Positions 1 to 9,458 of a stretch of DNA of 61,216 bases are shown here, piece by piece; the first letter of the stretch is position 1, and every line of letters begins with the position of its first letter. A program made the position numbers and the translations under genes. This stretch comes from Clostridia bacterium. Its GTDB lineage: Bacteria > Bacillota > Clostridia > Oscillospirales > CAG-272. Below the pieces are notes generated by a model. That model was not told the DNA's origin and did no database searches. It was given only the letters and a program-made list of their open reading frames with translations. The stretch lies in contig JAFWYJ010000061.1 in the NCBI GenBank assembly GCA_017517745.1, positions 1 to 61,216 of the forward strand. Reading direction: 5' to 3'.

Positions 1-1659
1 CATCTGTCCGTCACCGTAAGCGGCGACAACCTCAACACCCGTCTCAAAGTAATCGGTGCGGGTAGTTGCAAGAATGAAGCGGAGCGAGTAGTTGCCCGCA
101 GTTCTGTCAAGCGTCTCCTGCACACCGACGTACTTGGGTGCCTCGGTGACGGCTGCATTGGTAGCAAGAATCGAAAGAATCGCCTGATACTCAGCCTGCT
201 CTGCGATCGCTTCCGGAGTGATGCCGTATTGGCAGGTTGCAAACGCGGTTGCGGGATCGCCAATACCGTCGGTAACCTGTTTCACACTCATCTCGGCGCC
301 GAGAATGCCCGCATAGGGCTGAACGTTTGTCGGATTAGCGGACTGCTCGTTCCAATTGCAGTTGAAGGTCTTGATCCTCTCGGTCTGTCCGTTGATGGTT
401 TCCGCCGTGATCGCACTCCAGTCGTAGGTGTAATCCGCATCTACACTGTAGCAATGATCGAACACACGCGCTCCGACGTTGGAAGCGTCCTTGGAATAAC
501 CGGCAATACCGCCTGCGAGGATCAAATAATTCTGCGCACTTCCGCCGTTCTCAAGATATTTTACGGTGAAATGCTCCTGCAGGTTGTAGCAGTAGGAATA
601 GATCATATCCGCAGCCGGAGAAGAGTTGTCGTTTCCGATGATACCACCGACGGCGATACGGTTGGATTGAGCACCATCCTGGAAGGAAACCGCTCCGACA
701 GCAGCGGATGCAGCGTTTACACAGTAGGAAATGGTGTTGCTCTTGTTTCTGGAGGAAGGCATCAACGATCCTACGATGCCGCCCACACCGACCCAACGGT
801 CAGGGGTGTAAAGCTGAACGATTCCGGCATTGAGCGAATAGGCAATATCGGTATTGAATGCATAACCAACGATACCGCCCGCAGCGGTGCCGCTGTTTAC
901 CTTCGCGGCGTTCACGCACTCGGAGATGTAAGCACCCATCTCGGGCATACCCAAGATGCCGCCTGCTGCGAAGAATGCATAAACTTCGCAATCGGCGTCG
1001 GTGGTACAGTTGGTGATGCTCGCGTTACCATAGGTTGTACCTGCGATGACGCCCGCCACCGTCAGCGTGTAGAGTCTGTTGCGGATCATGGTGTTGGTCT
1101 TCAGCGCGCCAACCTTGACGTTGGAAGCGTTGATGTTTGCCAGAGAAGCTTTCTCCGCAAGCACGCCGAAGATACCGCCGGGATGATAGCCGGCTGCCAT
1201 GAAGTCACCGTACACCGTCTTCTTCACCTGAGAATCGGGATTGATGACCGTGTTGGAAATCTTGTAGCCTCTGCCGTCGTAGTGTCCCGCAAACGCGTTG
1301 CGCTTTGCGGCGTCATCCGACTGCACGTAGCCGATGGGGGTGAATTCCTTGCCACCCAGATCGATGTCTGCGGTCTGCACGAAATAAACGCCGGCAAAAA
1401 CATCGGAGGAAGTATAAGTGCGGTCAGCAATCAGTTGACTTGCATTCAGCTCCTCGTAGTTTCTGGTCATGTGGGAAACCCACGCGAGGTTTTCCGCAGA
1501 CGCGATCAGAAAGGGTTTTTCCTTGGTACCCTGACCTGCCGGCTGTGTGATGGTCACGCCATCCCACACGGCCGCGCTTGCGGTCACGGGAATGATGGCG
1601 AGTGTGCCGAGGATCATCACGATCGCCAGCACAAGGGACACCAGCTTGGTTGTTCTCAT
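1..1659 (-). CDS. Secreted GLUG-repeat protein, partial (C-terminus beyond window start)
   Basis: The reading frame stays open from an ATG at 1659 to base 1, giving 553 residues with no stop, so the gene continues outside the window. The start has a GGAGAG ribosome binding site. The product begins with a signal peptide (MRTTK, hydrophobic core, cleavage near TASA) and then carries repeated GGIxG/AGVIxG motifs typical of GLUG-type repeats. It is a clear paralogue of the protein at 3824-7240: both share GTKEKPFLIA, QTADIDLGG, FAGHYDG, AGGILGMPEM and PKYVGVQETL in the same order. By analogy the missing C-terminus probably holds an EEP phosphodiesterase domain, but that is inference. It is likely exported or surface-associated. 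The 544-residue ORF on the opposite strand is a shadow of this gene. Confidence 0.88.
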   Translation of the reverse strand, partial: MRTTKLVSLVLAIVMILGTLAIIPVTASAAVWDGVTITQPAGQGTKEKPFLIASAENLAWVSHMTRNYEELNASQLIADRTYTSSDVFAGVYFVQTADIDLGGKEFTPIGYVQSDDAAKRNAFAGHYDGRGYKISNTVINPDSQVKKTVYGDFMAAGYHPGGIFGVLAEKASLANINASNVKVGALKTNTMIRNRLYTLTVAGVIAGTTYGNASITNCTTDADCEVYAFFAAGGILGMPEMGAYISECVNAAKVNSGTAAGGIVGYAFNTDIAYSLNAGIVQLYTPDRWVGVGGIVGSLMPSSRNKSNTISYCVNAASAAVGAVSFQDGAQSNRIAVGGIIGNDNSSPAADMIYSYCYNLQEHFTVKYLENGGSAQNYLILAGGIAGYSKDASNVGARVFDHCYSVDADYTYDWSAITAETINGQTERIKTFNCNWNEQSANPTNVQPYAGILGAEMSVKQVTDGIGDPATAFATCQYGITPEAIAEQAEYQAILSILATNAAVTEAPKYVGVQETLDRTAGNYSLRFILATTRTDYFETGVEVVAAYGDGQM

Positions 1660-2045
1660 GTTCGTCTCTCCTTTTCGTTTTTTTGTTTTTTGTTTTTGGA
1701 CGTTTTCATAACCGTTTTCAATTCTTTTTTCTCAAACCTCCTTCGAGCGTCGGATTGGCAGAGAGCGTTCCATATATTTATTATATTAAAAGCCCCCTCT
1801 GCAAGACATTATTTACATCATTATTATACTACTCCCAACCGAATAAAACTTTTGCATTTTTGACAAGTTACTTTTCCAATATTGACTATCTCCGACGTTT
1901 CAAAAAAAGCTCTCTGCGAAACGCCCAAAAACCACTTTTTCAAATTGTAGAAAGTCCACAAAAATCTTTTCCCCGCAAATCAACACGCCGACTTTCGCAC
2001 CGTTTTTTCTGAGAAAATGTATTCATACAAATCCTCACAAATATC

Positions 2046-2074
2046 TTGACAAGAAAATAAGAAAGTTGTATAAT
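2046..2074 (+). promoter_or_regulatory. Consensus sigma-A promoter for the ACT/PFL pair
   Basis: A perfect TTGACA (2046-2051) and a perfect TATAAT (2069-2074) are separated by 17 bases, about 45 bases before the ACT start codon. The remainder of the 460-base spacer 1660-2119 is AT-rich. It has a TATAAT on the minus strand at 1823-1828 with a poor -35, which may serve the divergent GLUG gene. I see nothing else in it. Confidence 0.85.
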
Positions 2075-2119
2075 TTTAGTGATTAACTTAAATTGTCACC
2101 AAAGAAAGGAACTTCAAAC

Positions 2120-2389
2120 ATGAAAGCAGTTATCACCGTCACAGGAAAGGATACCGTCGGAATCATCGCCGACGTTGCCACCGAATGCGCCAAGCACGGT
2201 GCCAATATTCTCGATATCACGCAGAGCGTTTTGAGCGAATATTTCGCAATGATCATGCTCGCGGACATCAATCAATTGACCACCGACTTTTCAAATTTTG
2301 TTGATACGCTCGAGGCACTCGGAAAGAGTCGCGGACTTGTGATTCACGCGATGCACGAGGACATTTTCAACACGATGCACCACATCTGA
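2120..2389 (+). CDS. ACT domain-containing protein
   Basis: This 89-residue protein is a single ACT domain of the UPF0237 type: MKAVITVTGKD opening, then GIIADVATECAKHGANILDI, the ligand-binding loop and first helix. ACT domains bind small molecules, often amino acids, as regulatory modules. I chose the ATG at 2120 because AAGGA lies 9 bases upstream; a TTG nine codons earlier has no ribosome binding site. It is followed after 12 bases by the PFL/UPF0210 gene. This two-gene arrangement is common in Bacillota, suggesting that the ACT protein regulates or assembles with its partner. The ligand is unknown. Confidence 0.9.
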   Translation: MKAVITVTGKDTVGIIADVATECAKHGANILDITQSVLSEYFAMIMLADINQLTTDFSNFVDTLEALGKSRGLVIHAMHEDIFNTMHHI

Positions 2390-2401
2390 GGAGGCACCCA
2401 A

Positions 2402-3760
2402 ATGATCAATACCCAAGACGTTCTTGAAACGATCAACATGATACGCGAGGAATGCCTCGACATCCGCACGATCACCATGGGAATCTCCCTATGGGACTGT
2501 GTGAGCGAGGACACCGACCGTCTCTGCGATAAGATCTATGATAAAATCACAAAAAAAGCCGAGCATCTGGTGAAAACAGGCTCCGAGATCGAAAAAATGT
2601 ACGGTATTCCGATCGTCAACAAACGCGTATCGGTCACCCCCGTCTCTCTCATCGGCGGCGCGGCAACGCCCGACGGCTACCTCAAGATCGCGCACACGCT
2701 GCAGCGTGCCTCGGATACGCTGGGGATCAACTTCATCGGCGGCTACTCGGCACTCGTGCAAAAAGGCATGACCGAGGGTGCGAAAAATATGATCTCGATC
2801 ATTCCCGAGGCGCTGTCCCAAACGCGCAACGTCTGCTCGTCGGTCAACGTCGCATCGACCAAGGCGGGCATCAACATGGACGCCATCGCGTTGATGGGAA
2901 GCACAATCAAGCGTTGCGCCTATCTGACGCGGGACGAAAACTCGATTGCCTGCGCCAAGCTCGTGGTTTTTGCCAACGTCCCCGAGGATAACCCCTTCAT
3001 GGCCGGTGCCTTCTGCGGCATCGGCGAGCCCGACGCTGCCATCAACGTCGGCGTCAGCGGTCCCGGAGTGGTCGCATCCGCCATTCGCCGCGCGGGAGAT
3101 TGTAATCTCTCGGAGTTGGCGGACGTCATCAAGAAAACGGCATTCAAAATCACCCGTGTCGGTCAGTTGGTGGCAAACGAGGCGGCAAAACGTCTCAATA
3201 CCCCCTTCGGCATCGTCGACCTCTCACTCGCTCCCACTCCCGCGGTCGGTGACTCGGTGGCCTACATTCTGGAAGAAATGGGACTCGAGTCCTGCGGCGC
3301 GCACGGAACCACCGCCGCACTTGCGATGCTCAACGACGCGGTCAAGAAGGGCGGCGTCATGGCATCCTCCCACGTGGGCGGACTTTCGGGCGCCTTCATT
3401 CCCGTTTCCGAAGACGCGGGTATGATCGCAGCAGCAGAGCGCGGCGCGCTCACGCTGGAGAAGCTGGAGGCAATGACCGCCGTCTGCTCGGTGGGCCTTG
3501 ACATGATCGCCATCCCCGGCGACACGCCCGAGGAAGTCATCGACGGCATCATCGCCGACGAGATCGCCATCGGTGTGGTCAACACCAAGACCACCGCCGT
3601 CCGTCTGATTCCCGCTTACGGCAAAAAAGCAGGGGAAAGTGTCAGCTTCGGCGGTCTGCTCGGCACCGCTCCCATCATGGATCTCAACACCTATTCCCCC
3701 GCAAGGTTCATCAAGCGCGGCGGACGTATTCCCGCTCCGATCCACAGCTTGAAAAACTGA
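2402..3760 (+). CDS. UPF0210 / DUF711 (PFL) family protein
   Basis: This 452-residue protein belongs to the UPF0210/DUF711 family, recognisable by [12 protein letters not shown] at the start, [10 protein letters not shown] and the glycine-rich stretches VGVSGPGVV and [16 protein letters not shown]. The family is labelled PFL-like by fold, but I see no pyruvate formate-lyase radical glycine motif, and the reaction is not established. The length is normal for the family. GAGG precedes the ATG, and the gene lies 12 bases after the ACT gene under the promoter at 2046-2074. It is presumably cytoplasmic, with no signal peptide or membrane segment. Confidence 0.92.
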   Translation: MINTQDVLETINMIREECLDIRTITMGISLWDCVSEDTDRLCDKIYDKITKKAEHLVKTGSEIEKMYGIPIVNKRVSVTPVSLIGGAATPDGYLKIAHTLQRASDTLGINFIGGYSALVQKGMTEGAKNMISIIPEALSQTRNVCSSVNVASTKAGINMDAIALMGSTIKRCAYLTRDENSIACAKLVVFANVPEDNPFMAGAFCGIGEPDAAINVGVSGPGVVASAIRRAGDCNLSELADVIKKTAFKITRVGQLVANEAAKRLNTPFGIVDLSLAPTPAVGDSVAYILEEMGLESCGAHGTTAALAMLNDAVKKGGVMASSHVGGLSGAFIPVSEDAGMIAAAERGALTLEKLEAMTAVCSVGLDMIAIPGDTPEEVIDGIIADEIAIGVVNTKTTAVRLIPAYGKKAGESVSFGGLLGTAPIMDLNTYSPARFIKRGGRIPAPIHSLKN

Positions 3761-3823
3761 TTTTAAAAGTCAATAATTTAGAATTGGAATTAGAATTATT
3801 TTAAAAATAAAAGGAGATTTACC

Positions 3824-6800
3824 ATGAAAAAGAACCGACTGCTATCCCTTTTGCTGGCGCTCGTGATGATCGTCGGCACTCTCGCAATTCTCCCCGTCCA
3901 CGCGATTCCGGACGCGGAAATTCCGGAGGGACTCATCCTCCCCGCGGGTGAAGGCACCAAGGAAAAACCCTTTCTCATCGCCAACAAGGGCAACCTCCTG
4001 TGGCTCTCCTATATGACGAGCAATTATCAGGAAGCCAACGAGGCGCTGAACCACACCTTCACGTCGGACCAAGTATTCAAGGATTGCTATTTCGTACAGA
4101 CCGCCGACATTGATCTGGGGGGAGACAGCTTCACCCCCATCGGCTACACACAAGCAAACAGCGCAAGCAAGCGCAATGCCTTCGCGGGTCACTACGACGG
4201 CAGACACTACAAGATCTCGAACGCCACGATTCTCGAGAGTGCCAAGCCCGGCTCGATCGAATACGACACCTTCATGGAAAGAGGCTACCACCCCGGCGGC
4301 ATCTTCGGTGTGCTTGCGGCAGGCGCATCGGTCTCCAACGTCAATGCTTGTAATATTAAAGTAGGAACCTTCAACAACACCAAAAAGACCGCATCGGGCG
4401 CATTCAACCTGACGGTCGCGGGTGTCATTGTCGGCACAACTTACGGAAATGCAACCATCAAGGGCTGTACCACCGATGAAGACTGTGAAGCCTATGCGGC
4501 TTTCGCCGCAGGCGGTATTCTCGGTATGCCGGAGATGAGTGCAACGATCTCCCAGTGCATCAACGCCGCAACGGTTGCCGCAGAGAAAGCAACGGGCGGT
4601 ATCGTCGGATACGGCTACAACACCACCGTCTCCTACTGTGTCAACAGAGGAACGCTCAAGCACTACACCTTCACCCGTTGGTCGGGAGTCGGCGGCATCA
4701 TGGGCGCACCGTTCGGCGCTTCATCGGAAAACGTCTACGTTTCCATTGATCATTGTGTCAACGCCGCAGATGCCAAGATCGGAGCCACGACCATGCAACC
4801 CTCCGGCTCGGGCAACAACCGCGTAGCCGTTGGAGGCATCATCGGAAACGACGATGCTTCCAGAAGCGCAAGCATCTCGTATTCTTATTGCTACAATCTG
4901 CAAAACAATTTTGAGATCGCGTACGTCGCCAACGGAAACGAGGGCGCGAACAATCAACTGACAGCCCTGGGCGGTATTGCAGGCTACGTGAAAATCACTG
5001 CCAGCGCAGGCGTACGCGACTTCAATCACTGCGATTCGGTCAAGGTCTCCTACACAAACAACGAATACGGCACGAAAAAAACCTTCGAAGCCGACTACAA
5101 CCCGCTCAGCAACGTGAAAAACACCGCGATCCACGCAGGTCTCGTCTGTGGTGTACTGAGTGAAGCACAAACCACGACCGGCTTCGGCGTCCCCGTCACC
5201 GATGTCTTCGCGACCTCTCAATACGGCGTTGCCGCAAGCGTCATCGAAGCAGACGAAAATTATCGGGATATCATATCCGTCACCGGTCTCATCGAGAATT
5301 ACAAGATCGCCCCCAAATACGTGGGCGTTCAGGAAACGCTCGTCAAGACCGCAGACGAATATGCAGTTCGCTTCCTTGTCGGCATCGACGGATCGGATTA
5401 TTACAAAGCAGGTCTGAAGGTCGTCGCCTCCTTTGGTGACGGTCAGACCGAATCCTTCACCCTGATCGCAGACAAGTATTTCGACACCGTAGTCGGCATG
5501 TCCAACGGCAATGCGGTTCCCTACTCCGCCGCTTCCCTCGGCGCGAACAAGATCATGCCGCTCTCGCTCCCGATCGACCTTTCCACCCACGGCGCAGTTA
5601 CGTATTCCGTCACCCCCTTCAGCGCAAAAGCAGCCGGCGATGAGACCGCGGAGGGCCGCACCTGGACGGTGCGCTATGACGAGGACGGATTCTTCGCAGG
5701 TCAAGCAATCGTCGAGGAGGATCTCGTTTCGGACAACACCGCCAAATATACCATCGTCTATCCCGAAGATTCGATCCGCGCGGCAGTCTATCCCGCCGTT
5801 TCTCTCCAATATCAGATCTTTGCAATGCGCAACATCAAGCTGCCGTTCGCCGGAGAGGAAAGCGCCGATCCCGATGCATACGAGATCGTGATCCGCGAGG
5901 ACAGCACGATGGATGCAGGCTCCTATAAAATGGAGGTTGTGGGCAACCGTCTGATCGTCACCTCCGCCGATATGTTCGGTCACATCGCGGCATCCAACCG
6001 CTTGACCAAGCGGATGTTCATCTCCGGCAGCATCACCCTCGACGAATCTCACAACTGTGAAGGCGTTTACGAACGCGAAATTCTTGGTGAGAAGACAGCC
6101 GAAAACCGCGTGATCTTCCAGAACGTATGGTTCCGTCATTACACCTATCAGTTCAACTCGGTCACCAGCTATCAGTATCAGCTGGCTTTGGTCGTGGAAT
6201 ATCAGCCCGACGTCATCGGCTTCAACGAGTTCCAAGAGGGTTGGAGAAACAGCGGCTTCATCGAAGCCATGGCAGAGATCGGCTACGTAGAAGCGAAGCC
6301 GACCAAAGACGGTAAACCTGTCGACAACATGGGAGACCCGATCTTCTATAATACCAACACCACCGAGCTGATTGAAGGCTCCTCCAGATATTGCTCTTAC
6401 GGCACGTACAAATCCGTAGACACCGACGGTGACGGCATCAGAGAAGCTGTCAAACGCAACACCGGCGAGTTTGCCGGCAGATATTATGACAACGCCGATT
6501 ACAGATGGATGTCCGGAAACGTTTCCTCCTTCCGCAACAAGACCACAGGCGAGGAATACAGCGTTTGCTGCACACATCTGGAATCCAACTCTGCCCTTGA
6601 CCCGCAGCTCGCTCCTTTGGGTAACGCGCTTCGCATGGAGCAGATCGAAAAGCTGATTCCCTTCCTGGATGCTTACCAGGCAGAATTCGGCAACGTCATT
6701 CTCATCGGCGGTGACTACAACTCCGCAGATTCTTATGACTACAAAAAGGGTGGATACTCGGCAAAAGGAGACTCCAATCCCTGGTACTTTGACTGGGCAG

Positions 6801-7240
6801 ACCAACGCAACAATCACAAGGACGGATATGCGGAAGATTGGGATGATCACAAGACAAACCCCAACAAGGCGCTGACCGTGTACGATTGGCACGACGGAAC
6901 TCAGAAAGAATATCTCTGGGGCGCTTGCGATGAACTCAGAGCCAACGGATTCATCAACTGCCGCGAGCAGACTCGCGACACCGCGCACAACAACTCCTGC
7001 AACGGCTATCCGACCTGGAATGAAGACCTGATGGCATTTGTCGGCTTCTCCGCAAACCTTTCGGACAGCGCATCCAACAGTGCCTACGCGGGATCGATCG
7101 ACCACATCTATGCGCGCGAAGCAACCGAGGGCGAATTGGAGACCGTCCGTTATCGCAATCTTTCCCCCGAAACGATCCTCTCTTCCTCCGACCACAAGCC
7201 GGTTCTGATTGACTTCAACCTCAACGAAGCGGCTGAATAA
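3824..7240 (+). CDS. Secreted GLUG-repeat protein with C-terminal EEP phosphodiesterase domain
   Basis: This 1138-residue protein starts with a signal peptide (residues 1-27, ending VHA). Residues about 157-390 hold at least seven GGIxG-type repeats (near 157, 199, 229, 258, 290, 336 and 382), typical of GLUG motifs in surface proteins. Residues about 683-740 (YEIVIREDS, VVGNRLIVTS) resemble the non-catalytic N-terminal beta domain found in GH20/GH67 enzymes. Residues about 760-1135 are an endonuclease/exonuclease/phosphatase domain with the full catalytic set: Asn in FQNVW, Glu in GFNEF, His in CCTHLES, GGDYNS, SIDHIY and SSDHK. No LPXTG or other anchor is seen. Likely role: extracellular metal-dependent phosphodiesterase or nuclease. 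The substrate could be DNA, a phospholipid head group or a phosphorylated glycan; the sequence does not decide. AAGGAG lies 7 bases before the ATG. Confidence 0.9.
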   Translation: MKKNRLLSLLLALVMIVGTLAILPVHAIPDAEIPEGLILPAGEGTKEKPFLIANKGNLLWLSYMTSNYQEANEALNHTFTSDQVFKDCYFVQTADIDLGGDSFTPIGYTQANSASKRNAFAGHYDGRHYKISNATILESAKPGSIEYDTFMERGYHPGGIFGVLAAGASVSNVNACNIKVGTFNNTKKTASGAFNLTVAGVIVGTTYGNATIKGCTTDEDCEAYAAFAAGGILGMPEMSATISQCINAATVAAEKATGGIVGYGYNTTVSYCVNRGTLKHYTFTRWSGVGGIMGAPFGASSENVYVSIDHCVNAADAKIGATTMQPSGSGNNRVAVGGIIGNDDASRSASISYSYCYNLQNNFEIAYVANGNEGANNQLTALGGIAGYVKITASAGVRDFNHCDSVKVSYTNNEYGTKKTFEADYNPLSNVKNTAIHAGLVCGVLSEAQTTTGFGVPVTDVFATSQYGVAASVIEADENYRDIISVTGLIENYKIAPKYVGVQETLVKTADEYAVRFLVGIDGSDYYKAGLKVVASFGDGQTESFTLIADKYFDTVVGMSNGNAVPYSAASLGANKIMPLSLPIDLSTHGAVTYSVTPFSAKAAGDETAEGRTWTVRYDEDGFFAGQAIVEEDLVSDNTAKYTIVYPEDSIRAAVYPAVSLQYQIFAMRNIKLPFAGEESADPDAYEIVIREDSTMDAGSYKMEVVGNRLIVTSADMFGHIAASNRLTKRMFISGSITLDESHNCEGVYEREILGEKTAENRVIFQNVWFRHYTYQFNSVTSYQYQLALVVEYQPDVIGFNEFQEGWRNSGFIEAMAEIGYVEAKPTKDGKPVDNMGDPIFYNTNTTELIEGSSRYCSYGTYKSVDTDGDGIREAVKRNTGEFAGRYYDNADYRWMSGNVSSFRNKTTGEEYSVCCTHLESNSALDPQLAPLGNALRMEQIEKLIPFLDAYQAEFGNVILIGGDYNSADSYDYKKGGYSAKGDSNPWYFDWADQRNNHKDGYAEDWDDHKTNPNKALTVYDWHDGTQKEYLWGACDELRANGFINCREQTRDTAHNNSCNGYPTWNEDLMAFVGFSANLSDSASNSAYAGSIDHIYAREATEGELETVRYRNLSPETILSSSDHKPVLIDFNLNEAAE

Positions 7241-7266
7241 GTTCCAATTCATCCAATAAAGCCATT

Positions 7267-7316
7267 GGGCAAGAGCTGTCACAAATGCAAACGCGAGACA
7301 GCTCCTGCCCTTTTTG
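7267..7316 (+). terminator. Rho-independent terminator after the GLUG-EEP gene
   Basis: Arms at 7267-7280 and 7297-7310 pair over 14 bases with one mismatch and are followed by TTTTTG. The rest of 7241-7546 is AT-rich leader for the next gene, with a TATAAT at 7479-7484 but no good -35. Confidence 0.85.
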
Positions 7317-7546
7317 TCTTTCAAAAAAGTATTTTTCACAGACACCTTCCTCAAAATTTTGATCCGTTCTTTTTTGAACTTTAAAAATATTGTGCTTTTT
7401 TCTTCTCAATTCCGCAAAAAAGTCAATATCAGAAAACAAAATGTCAAAGACAGAATAGTTTTTGATGTAGAAATAAAGTATAATTAACATACAAACTAAA
7501 TATTCTTAACGAATATATAAAGTACAACAAAAAGGAGATGCTCATC

Positions 7547-9307
7547 ATGAAAACAAAAATTTGGATTCGACTTTTGCTGGTTCTTCTCTTGGGCGCGATC
7601 TTGCTTGGAACGGTTGCTTGCGCAGAGGAAACCGATCCCGAGAATCCCGACAAGAAACCCGGAGAGACTTCCACCAAGGCTCCCGACAAGGATTCCGACG
7701 ACAAGCCCTCAAACGGGGATGAGTCCTCAAACGGGGATGAGTCCACAAACGAGGATGATTCCACAAATGAGGACGATTCCACAAATGAGGACGATTCCAC
7801 GAACGAGGACGATTCCACAAACGAGGACGATTCCACAAATGAGGACGATTCCACAAATGAGGACGATTCCACAAATGAGGACGATTCCACGAACGAAGAC
7901 GATGATGACGTCGTCGACGAATATGACTTTGTGATTGAGAACTGCGGTGGTGCGAACGGTACAATCGGCCGTTTCAACATGGCAACCCGTACCGACCGTT
8001 CCGACTACATTGACACAGAAGATCTGGACGGCACCGTCATCAATGACGCGGTTTACGAAAGAAACGCGCTGATTGAGGAGCTCTTCAACGTCGAGATCAC
8101 CATGTTCGAGGCAGGCGGCTCCTCCGCAACCGAATACAATGCCAACATCACCAATGACGTGCTCGGCGGCGTGGGTGCCTATGACTGTACGCTCGGTTGG
8201 TACGCGTCGGGACTTGACAACTCCGGTTTCTTCATGAATCTGTTGTCCTTCCCCGAACTGGATTTCGAACACGATCCCTGGTGGTTTGACGCATGGCATG
8301 AAAATTCGACCTTCTATGACTGTATGTTTACCTGCAACGGCGATCTGCAGTTTGAAATCTACTATGACATCGTTGTCCTCTATTTTAACAAATCGCTGGC
8401 ACAGAGTCTGAGCGTGAAGGCTGAAAACAACCTTCCGATCAGCACGCTGGTGTACCAGCACGTTGACAACAAGACCTGGACGCTGGACCAGATGCAGACG
8501 TACGGTGCGATCGCCGCAACCGACGCGGGCGAGGACGGCTACCATACCAAGTACGAGGAAAATTACCCGAACAGCGAGGACATCTTCGGCAGCCTGATGA
8601 ATCAGAGCGTCGCGCACGTTGCGCTGTATGCGCTTGGCTCCAAGCATTCTAAGGTAACCAACGGTTCGATTGAATTCACCTTTACCAACTCCCACAACTA
8701 CGATGCCTTTGACAAGTATTTTGCCTTCAACAACGAGACTGACTTCAACTACATGGCACAGACCACCATGCGCGGCAAGGAGGGCTACGAGATCTTCAAC
8801 GACGGTCACGCGCTCTTCTGCTGGAACGCCTTCTACAGTGCCCCCTTCATCAAAGCTTCCGGAGTTTCCTACGGCATTCTGCCGCTTCCCATGTACGAGT
8901 CAGGCGGCGACTATATCACCACTTCATATACCCACAGCTACTTCGCATTCCTGACCACCACCCCCGATTACCATAAGGCCGCTCTGGTCTTCAACGCGAT
9001 GAACGCGCTCTCGACCGAGATTCTGTACGACAAATACTTCGGCGAGTACCTCGAATTCCGTGTCTCCGATGATCCCGATTCCTCAAGAATGATCCCCCTG
9101 ATCTATGACAGCCTCTACTTTGACTGCGCGTGGACCAATCCCAATTTCTCCGCGGGGGCAGGCTACTACTTCGGCAATTACATCAACGACGGCAACAAGA
9201 GTATTTCTTCGAAGATGGCTTCCTACTCCCCCAACAACATGAAGACCTACATCACCGAAATGAAAAAGGTCTATATGAACGTCAAGTTCGGCAACTCCAG
9301 ATCATGA
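7547..9307 (+). CDS. Extracellular solute-binding lipoprotein with acidic repeat linker
   Basis: This 586-residue product has a short signal sequence and a lipobox-like GTVAC with Cys25, so it is probably a lipoprotein on the outer face of the membrane. A Thr/Pro/Asp-rich stretch leads into eleven S-x-N-x-D/E-D/E hexapeptides, then a 460-residue domain rich in aromatic residues. That domain resembles family 1-type (carbohydrate) ABC solute-binding proteins, with FDAWHENSTFYD and an interlobe pattern of that kind. No permease or ATPase genes are adjacent, so it is an orphan binding protein. I chose the ATG at 7547 because AAGGAG is 9 bases upstream; the ATG at 7538 touches the ribosome binding site. 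The binding-protein assignment is by overall likeness and is moderate. Confidence 0.72.
   Translation: MKTKIWIRLLLVLLLGAILLGTVACAEETDPENPDKKPGETSTKAPDKDSDDKPSNGDESSNGDESTNEDDSTNEDDSTNEDDSTNEDDSTNEDDSTNEDDSTNEDDSTNEDDSTNEDDDDVVDEYDFVIENCGGANGTIGRFNMATRTDRSDYIDTEDLDGTVINDAVYERNALIEELFNVEITMFEAGGSSATEYNANITNDVLGGVGAYDCTLGWYASGLDNSGFFMNLLSFPELDFEHDPWWFDAWHENSTFYDCMFTCNGDLQFEIYYDIVVLYFNKSLAQSLSVKAENNLPISTLVYQHVDNKTWTLDQMQTYGAIAATDAGEDGYHTKYEENYPNSEDIFGSLMNQSVAHVALYALGSKHSKVTNGSIEFTFTNSHNYDAFDKYFAFNNETDFNYMAQTTMRGKEGYEIFNDGHALFCWNAFYSAPFIKASGVSYGILPLPMYESGGDYITTSYTHSYFAFLTTTPDYHKAALVFNAMNALSTEILYDKYFGEYLEFRVSDDPDSSRMIPLIYDSLYFDCAWTNPNFSAGAGYYFGNYINDGNKSISSKMASYSPNNMKTYITEMKKVYMNVKFGNSRS
7706..7903 (+). 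repeat. Eleven tandem 18-base repeats coding S-x-N-x-(D/E)-(D/E)
   Basis: Two copies of an SNGDE-type unit (7706-7741) are followed by nine copies of an STNEDD unit (7742-7903), each 18 bases and differing only at a few third positions. They encode an acidic low-complexity spacer between the lipid anchor and the binding domain. Such in-frame tandem repeats can change copy number by slippage. Confidence 0.95.
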
Positions 9308-9345
9308 GATGCAAAGAACGCTTCGCCGTTCCCGCACATCAAAAC

Positions 9346-9389
9346 AAGAGAAAGCATGATCCGTTTTCAAACGGATCATGCTTTCTCTT
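9346..9389 (+). terminator. Perfect 19-base-pair hairpin between convergent genes
   Basis: Arms at 9346-9364 and 9371-9389 are perfectly complementary with a 6-base loop, between the lipoprotein gene and the convergent Nudix gene. It probably terminates transcription from both sides, although the T run after it is weak. Confidence 0.75.
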
Positions 9390-9458
9390 ATTTCTTCTTG
9401 AGCGCAAGGACAGGTCGCCAACTCGTTTTGAACGTTTGCGATCTCGCATCCAAAAATC

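Noticed and set aside
229-1863. A 544-codon plus-strand ORF at the left end.
   Set aside because: It overlaps the minus-strand GLUG gene, which has a ribosome binding site, a signal peptide and a close paralogue. The plus-strand translation resembles no family and is rich in Arg, Gly and Val as expected of a shadow frame.
4721-7354. An 877-codon minus-strand ORF opposite the GLUG-EEP gene.
   Set aside because: The real gene has catalytic motifs and a signal peptide. The antisense frame stays open only because of the codon bias of the sense gene.
7706-7903. Regular 18-base repeats that might suggest a CRISPR array.
   Set aside because: There are no spacers; the units are contiguous, in frame and encode a low-complexity linker. 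No cas genes are near.
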